This document shows, piece by piece, positions 17,013 to 24,994 of a DNA stretch of 58,463 nt. The stretch is from an uncultured Clostridia bacterium. Its GTDB lineage: Bacteria; Bacillota; Clostridia; Oscillospirales; Acutalibacteraceae. The position numbers and the translations under genes were made by a program. Within the stretch, counting starts at the first letter, position 1. The number at the start of each line of letters is the position of its first letter. A model generated the notes under the pieces. The model was not told the origin of the DNA. It ran no database searches and was given only the letters and a program-made list of their open reading frames with translations. The stretch covers positions 1 through 58,463 of the forward strand of contig CALWJA010000014.1 of assembly GCA_944380875.1 (NCBI GenBank), in the 5' to 3' direction.

Positions 17013-18284
17013 TTAATAGAACCAGTTCATAGGATTCTGCGCTACGCCGTTCAGACGGATCTCAAAATGGAGATGAGGGCCGGAAGAATCGCCGGTGCTT
17101 CCCACATACCCTATAGTCTGCCCTTTTGTAACCGTCTGCCCTGCGGAAACCGTCAGGCTGTTGCAATGGGCGTATAAAGTCATATACCCATTGCCGTGAT
17201 TGATAACCGCCACGTTGCCATATCCACCGTAACCGCTTCCCGGCATACCGTATTGGGCAAAAATAACCGTTCCGCTATCTGATGCTACTATGGGTTTGCC
17301 AAAAATCCCATAGCTGGAAATATCAATTCCCTTATGGGTGCCGCCCCGGGCTCCAAAATAATCTGTCAAATTCGTATAACCGGGTGTTGGCCAGATAAAA
17401 CTTCCTGTTCCCTGATAACTGCCGCCGGATCCACCAGAACCTCCAGACCCGCCGGAGCCACCGGAACCTCCAGATTCTCCGGAACCGCCGCTGGGATTCT
17501 GGGGTTGCTGGGCAGCCTGCTGCTTAAACCATTCATCAATAGCAGCTTCTGCCTCTGCCATCTGCTGATCCAGTTCTTCCTGCTCTTTCTTTACAGAAGA
17601 TTCCTTTTCCTGCAGTTCCTGCAGAACCTTATTGGCCTCTTCCTGCAGAGAATTCAGTTCTGCCTGTTTTGTATCCAGTTCCGTTTTGGCGGCCGCCACT
17701 TTTTCGCGGTTCTCTTCAATCGTTTTTTTCTGTTCGGAGATGGAATCCATTTCATCCGAAAGCTGCTGCACAAGAGCTGTATCATGTTCCGAAATCATAC
17801 GGATAATTTCCGTTTTTTCCGCCATGTCCATTACATTTTCGGAGCTCAAAATCAGCTGGAGGTTACTCGCTTCCCCCATCATATACATTGCGCAGAGACG
17901 CTCCTTGAGCAATTCCATATTGGCATCAATGGATTTCTGTTTATCTGCAATCTCATTGTTCTTTTCCTTGATTTCCGCATCCATCTGGGTAATCTGGCTG
18001 TTCAGGCCGTTAATCTGCTCCTCCAGATTGTCGATCTGCGCATCCAAAGTTTCTTTATATTCTTTTTGCTTGGATTCGTCCTCTTTGAGCTGATCCAGCT
18101 TTTTCTGATTTTCCGCCTGCTTCTCCTTGAGTTCTTCCTGCTTCTGCTGCAGATCTGAAAGACTGGCGGCTTCCGCACGATTTGCCGTGGGATACGCCGG
18201 GCTGGTCAAAATTCCAAAAGCCAGGATAAAAGCTGTCAGTATTCTTCCCGCTTTTTTTATCCTGCGGGATACAGATTGTTTCAC
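17013..18284 (-). CDS. Coiled-coil M23 peptidoglycan endopeptidase (EnvC/CwlO-like partner of FtsEX)
   Basis: A 423-residue secreted protein: signal peptide (residues 1 to about 40), long Gln/Glu/Lys-rich coiled coil (about 40-265), a Gly-Gly-Ser repeat linker, then an M23/LytM domain. The domain keeps the zinc ligands in THKGIDIS (H-x3-D) and PHLHFEIR (H-x-H), so it is probably catalytic, unlike E. coli EnvC. The coiled coil is the part that docks to FtsX in this class. The start codon is GTG at 18284 after AAGGGGGG. It lies directly downstream of ftsX. Activation of this hydrolase by FtsEX ATP cycling is the expected role. Confidence 0.9.
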   Translation of the reverse strand: MKQSVSRRIKKAGRILTAFILAFGILTSPAYPTANRAEAASLSDLQQKQEELKEKQAENQKKLDQLKEDESKQKEYKETLDAQIDNLEEQINGLNSQITQMDAEIKEKNNEIADKQKSIDANMELLKERLCAMYMMGEASNLQLILSSENVMDMAEKTEIIRMISEHDTALVQQLSDEMDSISEQKKTIEENREKVAAAKTELDTKQAELNSLQEEANKVLQELQEKESSVKKEQEELDQQMAEAEAAIDEWFKQQAAQQPQNPSGGSGESGGSGGSGGSGGSGGSGGSYQGTGSFIWPTPGYTNLTDYFGARGGTHKGIDISSYGIFGKPIVASDSGTVIFAQYGMPGSGYGGYGNVAVINHGNGYMTLYAHCNSLTVSAGQTVTKGQTIGYVGSTGDSSGPHLHFEIRLNGVAQNPMNWFY

Positions 18285-18435
18285 AAAAGACCCCCCTTAG
18301 CCGATTCCTTGGACTTCCTTTATCAATACTTCTTAAAAACCCGCGGGCTTTTTTCCTTACTATCTGTATGTTTCAATCCTGGATTAGGCCGTTTAATACC
18401 AAAAATCCGTTCTCTGTTTAGCCGGATTTATCCGG

Positions 18436-19347
18436 TTAAAATATGGAAAAACTGCTGCCTTCTTTGTGAAGATACCGGGTTATGGAAATCATACCTCCCA
18501 CAGCTCCGAAAATCATGCCGGCCAAAACAAACAATAGGGTAATACTTCCCTGAAGGGGACCGATGTCCACCGGATCAAAAATATTGATACCTGCCAACGC
18601 TCCTAAAGCGTTCTGATACACAATATTTAGGAGAAGGCTGGATAACAACCCCGATATAAGCCCAATCAGCACGCCTTCCACAACAAATGGCAGCCGGACA
18701 AACCAGTTGGTAGCTCCCACGGATTTCATAATGCTGATCTGCAGACGGCGGCTGAACATAGCCACACGAATGGTATTGGAAATAATAAAAAGGGATACAA
18801 GGCTTAAAAGCAATACAATCCACATGCCGGCTGTAGAAACCATATTATCCAGATCGGTAAGCTTCTCCGCCACGTCTTTGTAGTCTATAATCTGATCTAC
18901 CCCATCGATTGCCAGGATAGAAGCAGCCGTTTCATCATATTTGGAAAGATCCTCCATGGAAATGCGGTATGCATCCGGCAGGAAATTTTCATCCCCCAAA
19001 AGGCTTTCCAGCACGGTCCCGTTATCGCCCAAGGAATCCATCATTTCCTCTACCGCTTCATCCTTCAGCACTAACTCACAGCTCTTTACATTATCCAGCT
19101 TCATGATTTCTTCGCCCACCTGCACCGATTTCAAAGTGGGCAGACCCTGCTCGCAATACACCTTAATGGAGTTGCTGCCTTCCACGCTGGCCATAGCGGA
19201 ATCGATATTCATAGAAAGCAAAATAGCTGCACCTGTCAACAGCAGGCAGGAAACCAAAACCGCTATAGAAGCTATGCTCATAGTCCGGTTGGTCCATATG
19301 TTTTTAGCGCCCTCTTTCAAAAGGTAACGCAGATTACTCAGCCTCAT
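18436..19347 (-). CDS. ftsX: Cell division ABC transporter permease-like protein FtsX
   Basis: A 303-residue protein with the FtsX layout: cytoplasmic start (RYLLKEGAKNIWTNRTMS), TM1, an extracellular domain (about residues 50-170) that binds the hydrolase partner, then three further TM segments near the C-terminus. It does not transport; with FtsE it transmits ATP hydrolysis to a cell-wall hydrolase. ATG at 19347 overlaps the end of ftsE by 14 bases, so the two are translationally coupled. The M23 gene follows. Confidence 0.95.
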   Translation of the reverse strand: MRLSNLRYLLKEGAKNIWTNRTMSIASIAVLVSCLLLTGAAILLSMNIDSAMASVEGSNSIKVYCEQGLPTLKSVQVGEEIMKLDNVKSCELVLKDEAVEEMMDSLGDNGTVLESLLGDENFLPDAYRISMEDLSKYDETAASILAIDGVDQIIDYKDVAEKLTDLDNMVSTAGMWIVLLLSLVSLFIISNTIRVAMFSRRLQISIMKSVGATNWFVRLPFVVEGVLIGLISGLLSSLLLNIVYQNALGALAGINIFDPVDIGPLQGSITLLFVLAGMIFGAVGGMISITRYLHKEGSSFSIF

Positions 19348-20023
19348 CAGAAGTTTCCACCTTTCCTGTATCGGCCACTATGCGGCCCCCCTGGATTTCC
19401 ACAATACGCCGATGGAAATGCTTCACCAGGCCATGCTCATGGGTTACCATGAGGATTGTTGTCCCACGCCGGTTGATTTCACTCAGGAGATCCACAATTT
19501 CAAAAGAGAGAGCCGGATCCACATTACCCGTAGGCTCGTCCGCAATTATCAGCTTGGGATTATTGATTAACGCCCGGGCAAGACCTACCCGCTGCTGCTC
19601 ACCGCCCGAAAGCTCCTTGGGGCGGCACTTGGCCTTCTCCTGGAGATTAACAAGGCTCAGCATATACGGAACTCTCCGCCGGATCTCCTGAGGGGTAGCC
19701 CCCACCACATGCATAGCAAAAGCTACATTGTCATACACACTCATAGAATCAATCAGGCGGAAATCCTGAAAGACAATCCCCATTGTCCTGCGAAGAAAAG
19801 GTATTTTTCTTCGGGGAAGATCGGTTATTACCGTATCATTGATAACAATTTCTCCCTCTGTAGGCTGTTCCTCACACATAAGCAGCTTTAAAAAGGTACT
19901 CTTACCTGCGCCGGAGGAACCCACAATAAATACAAATTCCCCCTGCTCGATCTGCATGTTTATATCTGTTAAAGCATGGGTGCCGTTCGCATACACCTTA
20001 CTCACATTTTTAAATGTTATCAC
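19334..20023 (-). CDS. ftsE: Cell division ATP-binding protein FtsE
   Basis: A 229-residue ABC ATPase: Walker A GSSGAGKST, signature LSGGEQQR, Walker B LIIADEPTGNVDP and a switch histidine in MVTHEHG. It works with FtsX at the membrane to regulate peptidoglycan hydrolysis. The start codon is GTG at 20023 with AGAGG upstream. First gene of the ftsE-ftsX-M23-S41 cluster; the promoter should lie between 20024 and the terminator at 20143. Confidence 0.95.
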   Translation of the reverse strand: MITFKNVSKVYANGTHALTDINMQIEQGEFVFIVGSSGAGKSTFLKLLMCEEQPTEGEIVINDTVITDLPRRKIPFLRRTMGIVFQDFRLIDSMSVYDNVAFAMHVVGATPQEIRRRVPYMLSLVNLQEKAKCRPKELSGGEQQRVGLARALINNPKLIIADEPTGNVDPALSFEIVDLLSEINRRGTTILMVTHEHGLVKHFHRRIVEIQGGRIVADTGKVETSDEAE

Positions 20024-20142
20024 TGTAATCCTCTCCGTCTATGGGGGCTTTTCTTTAGCCCTTCTCTCCTGTCATTCCATCTGTCATTTTCCTATTTCCC
20101 ATTTTGAGGTATGCGCTTCTATTTTCGTAATCAAAAACAACG

Positions 20143-20194
20143 CAAAAAAATACAGCGCACGCTGGTTTGCTTCCATAATACCAACGTACGCTGT
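20143..20194 (-). terminator. Terminator after the CdaR/PucR-type regulator
   Basis: On the minus strand a fully paired 14-bp stem (ACAGCGTACGTTGG / CCAGCGTGCGCTGT, including G-T pairs) is followed by ATTTTTTTG. Confidence 0.8.
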
Positions 20195-20272
20195 AATTAT
20201 TTTTATAATTAAGAATTAATTTGTAACTATTTTGTAATTTTCTCGCAAAGTACTGCTTTTTGAAGCTTTTTG

Positions 20273-21358
20273 TCAGAATTTAACAGGGTTAGAGGACAAA
20301 TACTTTTTAACCATCAGCGCCACTTTGAACACAATAGCGTCTTCAAACTCACGCAGATCCAGCCCTGTAATCTTTTTAATCTTCTCAAGGCGATATACAA
20401 GCGTATTTCTATGCACAAAAAGTTTCCGGCTTGTTTCCGAAACGTTCAGGTTGTTCTCAAAGAACCGCTGAATTGTAAAGAGCGTCTCGTGATCCAAGGA
20501 TTCGATAGACCCTCTCTTAAAGACTTCCTTCAGGAACATGTCGCAGAGAGTGGTGGGAAGCTGATAAATCAGGCGGGCAATGCCCAGATTATCATAGCTG
20601 ATAATAGGCCGTTCCGTATCAAAAACTTTACCCACTTCAAGGGCTACCTGAGCTTCCTTAAAGGAACGGGCCAAATCCTTAATGCCTGTAACTCTAGTAC
20701 CGATACCCACCACGGCATGGGTATAAAATTCACTGGAAAGGGTATCCACAATGGAACCGGCCAGCTTATCCAAATCTCTGGGTTCAATTCCCTGCCGGAT
20801 CTCTTTCACCAGCGCAATATCCGTTTCGTTAATATTGATAACGAAGTCCTTGCTCTTATCCGGGAAAAGGTTCTGCACCACATCATAAACGGAAACATCC
20901 GTTTTATTGGTAATCTTTATGAGCATACACACGCGGCTCACATCGGAATTGAACCGCAGCTCACGGGCTTTCAGATAAATATCCCCAGGAAGGATATTAT
21001 CCAAAATTACATTCTTAATAAAATTACCCCGGTCGTATTTCTCATCGTAGTATTGCTTAATACTGCTCAGGGACACCGCCAAAAGGGATGCATACCGACC
21101 TGCTTCCGGATCGTTTCCGGAAACAAAAACGGCATATTCCGGACGCGGCCGGTTGCCAAAGGATTTATACGTATACCCGTTTACAACGAAGGTTCCGGGA
21201 GCTGCCATAACTTCGGCTGTAACACTGTCGTTCACCTCGCCGATCCGGCCCAACTCACTGCATGCAATAATGACCGACGTTTCATCCACCACACCAATTG
21301 TACGGTCGATGGCATCTCTCATCTGGTGAATAACACCTTGGAATAATCTGTTGGACAT
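20273..21358 (-). CDS. CdaR/PucR-type transcriptional regulator
   Basis: A 361-residue protein with an N-terminal sensing region (VVDETSVIIACSELGRIGEVND, resembling sugar-diacid recognition), a middle GGDEF-like fold and a C-terminal PucR-type HTH (NNLNVSETSRKLFVHRNTLVYR region). Regulators of this class control sugar-diacid or purine genes. ATG at 21358 is preferred over 21538 because GAGGGAG precedes it and the upstream residues are compositionally unlike the family. It is monocistronic between its own promoter and terminator. No target gene can be assigned; msmK next door is a possible one. Confidence 0.8.
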   Translation of the reverse strand: MSNRLFQGVIHQMRDAIDRTIGVVDETSVIIACSELGRIGEVNDSVTAEVMAAPGTFVVNGYTYKSFGNRPRPEYAVFVSGNDPEAGRYASLLAVSLSSIKQYYDEKYDRGNFIKNVILDNILPGDIYLKARELRFNSDVSRVCMLIKITNKTDVSVYDVVQNLFPDKSKDFVININETDIALVKEIRQGIEPRDLDKLAGSIVDTLSSEFYTHAVVGIGTRVTGIKDLARSFKEAQVALEVGKVFDTERPIISYDNLGIARLIYQLPTTLCDMFLKEVFKRGSIESLDHETLFTIQRFFENNLNVSETSRKLFVHRNTLVYRLEKIKKITGLDLREFEDAIVFKVALMVKKYLSSNPVKF

Positions 21359-21550
21359 TGCTTCTCCCTCACTTTTATGAAATAAATTCTGAATACATTT
21401 GTACACCGCCCCGGCAGCCATGGATTTTCCCGGCTCCGGATTTTTTATTCTGCGGATTTGCTTTCTTCTCTCTGCAATACTCTGCAAAGAAGCGTGTGAA
21501 GGGGCCAAACGTCTCTCAGCATCTTCATTCCCCGACACTTATACTCTTAT

Positions 21551-21579
21551 ATTTTACACAATTGCCGCAAGCATTTCAA
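21551..21579 (-). promoter_or_regulatory. Promoter of the CdaR/PucR-type regulator
   Basis: On the minus strand TTGAAA (21574-21579) and TAAAAT (21551-21556) are 17 bp apart. The 408-bp gap from 21359 to 21766 otherwise holds only the msmK terminator. Confidence 0.6.
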
Positions 21580-21724
21580 CCGTTTTTTTATGAAAAGCCA
21601 GCGGAAACTGGACATTTTTTTATAAAAATATAAAAAATTACCATTTTTTACGGTCTTTTTTTCGTATTCAGAGATGCACCCTATCCTTTTGTTTACGTCA
21701 TTACGTTTATTCATTCTAAAACAC

Positions 21725-21753
21725 AAAAAGGCCACGCCGCAGCGTGGCCTTTT
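21725..21753. terminator. Terminator after msmK
   Basis: Stem AAAAGGCCACGC / GCGTGGCCTTTT around CGCA, 14 bp past the msmK stop codon, with A and T flanks. Confidence 0.85.
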
Positions 21754-21766
21754 GTATGTACATAAA

Positions 21767-22876
21767 TTAGTTGAGAATGGTCTTCTCTGTCTCTTTGTCG
21801 AAGAGATGCATCTTGTTAAGATCGAACGCCATCTTGATGGTGTCGCCAGGCTTTGCAGTAGAAGTAGGCTCAACACGAGCAGTGATGGAGTTGCCTTCGC
21901 ATACTACATAGAGATAAATCTCAGCGCCCATAAGCTCGGTAACTTCCACGTCGGCCTCTACGATGCCTTCGGAAACCTTTGCCAGGAAGTCGGGCTCATC
22001 GTGTACGTCCTCAGGACGGATACCGAAGATAACATCCTTGCCAACATAATCAGCCAGCTCCGGAACAACCTTGGAATCCGGAATTCTGATGGAATACTGG
22101 CCGAAGGTCATAGCATAGCCGTCGCCGTCCTTGGCAATGGTGCAGTTGATGAAGTTCATTTGAGGAGAACCCATGAAGCCTGCTACAAACTCGTTGCAGG
22201 GATAATCGTAAAGATTCTGAGGAGTATCAACCTGCTGAATAAAGCCGTCTCTCATAACCACGATACGATCGCCCATGGTCATAGCTTCGGTCTGGTCATG
22301 GGTAACATAGATGAAGGTGGTTCCCAGTTTCTTATGAAGCTTGGAGATCTCCGTCCTCATCTGTGCACGCAGCTTAGCATCCAGGTTGGAAAGAGGTTCG
22401 TCAAGCAGGAAGACCTTAGGATCACGGACGATTGCACGTCCCAGGGCAACACGCTGTCTCTGGCCACCGGAGAGAGCCTTCGGCTTTCTGTCCAGCAGGT
22501 GGGAGATATCCAGAATTCTGGCAGCTTCTTCCACGCGGCGCTTAATTTCATCCTTGGGGGTCTTGCGCAGCTTCAGGCCGAACGCCATGTTGTCATATAC
22601 TGTCATATGGGGATACAGAGCGTAGTTCTGGAACACCATTGCGATATCGCGGTCCTTAGGAGCGATGTCGTTGGAAAGGGTGTCGCCGATATACAGCTCG
22701 CCTTTGCTGATTTCTTCCAGGCCGGCGATCATACGCAGGGTAGTGGACTTACCGCAGCCGGAAGGGCCAACCAGAATAATAAATTCCTTGTCAGCGATTT
22801 CCAGGTTGAAATCGGTAACAGCCGTTACGCCGCCATCATAAATCTTATAAACGTTTTTTAAAGATACGCTTGCCAT
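21767..22876 (-). CDS. msmK: Sugar ABC transporter ATP-binding protein, MsmK/UgpC type
   Basis: A 369-residue ATPase: Walker A GPSGCGKST, Q-loop, signature LSGGQRQRVALGRA, Walker B VFLLDEPLSNLD, and a C-terminal OB/TOBE regulatory region (from about residue 235) that marks the CUT1 sugar importer class. No permease or binding-protein gene lies nearby, so it is probably a shared energiser for several oligosaccharide importers, as known for MsmK in other Firmicutes. AGGAGG precedes the ATG. It has its own promoter and terminator. Confidence 0.92.
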   Translation of the reverse strand: MASVSLKNVYKIYDGGVTAVTDFNLEIADKEFIILVGPSGCGKSTTLRMIAGLEEISKGELYIGDTLSNDIAPKDRDIAMVFQNYALYPHMTVYDNMAFGLKLRKTPKDEIKRRVEEAARILDISHLLDRKPKALSGGQRQRVALGRAIVRDPKVFLLDEPLSNLDAKLRAQMRTEISKLHKKLGTTFIYVTHDQTEAMTMGDRIVVMRDGFIQQVDTPQNLYDYPCNEFVAGFMGSPQMNFINCTIAKDGDGYAMTFGQYSIRIPDSKVVPELADYVGKDVIFGIRPEDVHDEPDFLAKVSEGIVEADVEVTELMGAEIYLYVVCEGNSITARVEPTSTAKPGDTIKMAFDLNKMHLFDKETEKTILN

Positions 22877-22951
22877 AATATGTCCTCCTGAATCAATACG
22901 TTTAGGGCGCTTTTATACGTTAACTCAACGCTCCCTATGTTTATGTACAAT

Positions 22952-22960
22952 ACTATACCA
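22952..22960 (-). promoter_or_regulatory. Extended -10 promoter element of msmK
   Basis: Minus-strand TGG-TATAGT is an extended -10 motif; a good -35 hexamer is absent. It lies about 75 bp before the msmK start. The remainder of the 326-bp gap up to 23202 shows no gene or clear structure. Confidence 0.5.
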
Positions 22961-23202
22961 GAATTTCAAAAGCTTTTACAGTCCTTTTTTGCCCAAAAAT
23001 CAGTATGCAGGTTTATGTGAATCTGACAAATGACAAATCTGCGGCTCCATTTTCGTGAAGAATTCTTAATGGTTTTGCCCAAAAAGGGAGAAAAAAGGAG
23101 AAAGACGGAAATACGGCCATCATTTGGAAGCAAATTTAAGAAAATTTCCTTTATTAACTGGATTTCCCTATTTCCGGCCCAATTTGGCATGTTGTATGAC
23201 AA

Positions 23203-23937
23203 CTAAAGAGTTCCGTCCTCTTTTGCAAAAACAGCCTGCTTTTCATCCTCTGTCATCAAGCGGCATTCTCCCGGCTGCAGGGATGCATCCAAGGAAAGCA
23301 TTCCAATCCGAATCCGTTTCAGAGCGGTAACTTCTCTTCCCACCGCCTGGAACATCCTTTTCACCTGGTGGAATTTCCCCTCCCGGATCTGCACCCGAAC
23401 CAAGGAAGACGGCCCATCCTCCGGAAGAAACAATTCTGCCGGGAGACAGACCACGTCTCCAATCGAAATGCCCTCCCGGAATTTTTCCCGTTCCAGATCC
23501 CCTACAGGCCCGTCCAGCTCTGCTTCATACAGCTTCCATACATGGCTTTTAGGCGCCAGCATCCGGTGGGCAAAATCCCCGTCATCTGTGAGAATCAAAA
23601 GCCCGCGGGTATCTTTATCCAACCGCCCGGCCGGAAACATTCCCCTTCTTTTCCATTGGGACGGAAGCAGATCCACCACCGTTTTTGCCCTGGGATCCCG
23701 GGTAGCGGAAAGCACGCCGGATGGCTTGTTCATCATTATATAAAGATTTTTCCGAAGCGTCAGCTCCCGTCCTTCTACAGAGACAGAATCCAGCTCCGGA
23801 TCCACCTTTTCATCCGCCTTTTTGGCTGGCACACCGTTTACCAGAACCAATCCCCGGCGAACCATGCTGCTCACTTCCTTCCGGCTTTCTGCCAGATGCA
23901 AAGCCAGAAGCTTATCAAGCCTCTCCATTTTTCCCAT
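23203..23937 (-). CDS. Pseudouridine synthase, RsuA/RluB family
   Basis: A 244-residue protein with an N-terminal S4 RNA-binding domain (MERLDKLLALHLAESRKEVSSMV) and a pseudouridine synthase catalytic domain with the GRLDKDTRGLLILTDDG motif holding the catalytic Asp. RsuA acts on 16S U516 and RluB on 23S U2605; sequence alone does not decide. ATG at 23937 follows GGAAGGA; the in-frame ATG at 23988 adds residues not seen in the family. It is downstream of the DUF4830 gene on the same strand (gap of about 200 bp). Confidence 0.88.
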   Translation of the reverse strand: MGKMERLDKLLALHLAESRKEVSSMVRRGLVLVNGVPAKKADEKVDPELDSVSVEGRELTLRKNLYIMMNKPSGVLSATRDPRAKTVVDLLPSQWKRRGMFPAGRLDKDTRGLLILTDDGDFAHRMLAPKSHVWKLYEAELDGPVGDLEREKFREGISIGDVVCLPAELFLPEDGPSSLVRVQIREGKFHQVKRMFQAVGREVTALKRIRIGMLSLDASLQPGECRLMTEDEKQAVFAKEDGTL

Positions 23938-24140
23938 TTTCTCATTCCTTCCGAATCCGCGGCATCCTTCCTGGGTGATCCTGTGCATATGCTTTTACTT
24001 GCCGAATCCATACACAGAGCCTATTTGCCTTTCCCCGGCAGCCAGACTGCCGGGGAGGCGTATAGGTAAAGTATAACGGATAACGTCCTTCCCTGCAAGG
24101 GAAAGGATTATGGGAAAGATAGAACAGCTTTTCCATTCAC

Positions 24141-24764
24141 TCAGTCCGTGGGCCATGCGTCCTCAGGAATAATATCCGCCCCGGCGCTTTCCGCTGAAGA
24201 TTCCGGCTCTTCTTCCGTTTTGCTTTCAGCTTCCTCTTTTCCTTCGTCCTTTCCTGCTTCCTGGGTGGATCCGGTCTGGGAAGAAGCGGTTTCTTCCGAA
24301 GTATCCTGCCCGTCACCTGACTGCCCTGCAAAACCGCAGAGGAAACCATCCAGCTCGGTGCTGCTGATGTCTCCTCCTATGATCTGCCCTTCATATACTA
24401 AAACGGTAGCCCGCACCGTTCCCTCCTCCGGATAATTATTCACCTGATAAATCCACTGCCTGCAGGTTTTTCCCGCAAACGGAGCCAAATCCATCCCCTG
24501 AGCTTTCTGCACCTTGTTATATTCTTCATAGACCTGGTCAAACTCCTCGGGAATGGTCACGTCCCGTATTTCCACAGGCTCTTCATCCACTTCCCAGCCG
24601 TATTGGGCCAGGAAGGTAACCCGTTGGCTGTTGGTTTCTCCCGGTATGCCCCCGGAAAGCTCAGGCTGCAGTCTGGGAATTACTAGAAGCGCCAATAAAA
24701 GGACTCCCGCAGCCACAGCCGCAATCCCCCATTTTTTCTTTGCCTGTATGGAAAGCACAAACAT
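24141..24764 (-). CDS. DUF4830-type membrane-anchored protein
   Basis: A 207-residue protein: cytoplasmic start, one TM segment (WGIAAVAAGVLLLALLVIP, about residues 12-30), a small extracytoplasmic domain and a low-complexity acidic Ser/Glu tail. The domain has the pattern I associate with DUF4830: FLAQYGWEVDEEPVE, IPEEFDQVYEEYNKVQKAQG, a Y-Q-V-N-N-Y-P segment and VLVYEGQIIGGDI. Function unknown; such proteins are common in gut Clostridia. The ATG at 24764 follows AAAGGGGG. No obvious operon partner apart from the pseudouridine synthase gene downstream. Confidence 0.75.
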   Translation of the reverse strand: MFVLSIQAKKKWGIAAVAAGVLLLALLVIPRLQPELSGGIPGETNSQRVTFLAQYGWEVDEEPVEIRDVTIPEEFDQVYEEYNKVQKAQGMDLAPFAGKTCRQWIYQVNNYPEEGTVRATVLVYEGQIIGGDISSTELDGFLCGFAGQSGDGQDTSEETASSQTGSTQEAGKDEGKEEAESKTEEEPESSAESAGADIIPEDAWPTD

Positions 24765-24860
24765 ATTTTCCGCCCCCTTTCTCTGTTATCGCCTTCTGCC
24801 CATATATATGCAGAAGGGAGAGGGATTCATGCCCAAATTTCAGGAAGGGGTTTCCTTCTC

Positions 24861-24899
24861 AAAAAGGAACCGCCTTCCGCTTTTGCAAGCGGAAGGCGG
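24861..24899 (-). terminator. Terminator after the first three-module GH43 gene
   Basis: Perfect 13-bp stem (CCGCCTTCCGCTT / AAGCGGAAGGCGG at 24870-24899), then a T-rich run on the minus strand. It lies about 95 bp past the GH43 stop. Confidence 0.75.
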
Positions 24900-24994
24900 C
24901 ATGTGCAAGTATATGGCAACTGTAGAACTGGCGCTCAGAAAAAGCCGAAAAGTATGGAATGCTTTTCCCTTTTACTCTTTACTTTGAAACATTC

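Noticed and set aside
17405..17480. Gly-Gly-Ser repeat tract as a possible DNA repeat element
   Set aside because: It codes for a flexible linker between the coiled coil and the M23 domain in a single intact gene.
20270..21346. 358-codon plus-strand frame opposite the CdaR/PucR-type gene
   Set aside because: Shadow frame; the minus strand has the HTH and a promoter/terminator pair that fit the gene.
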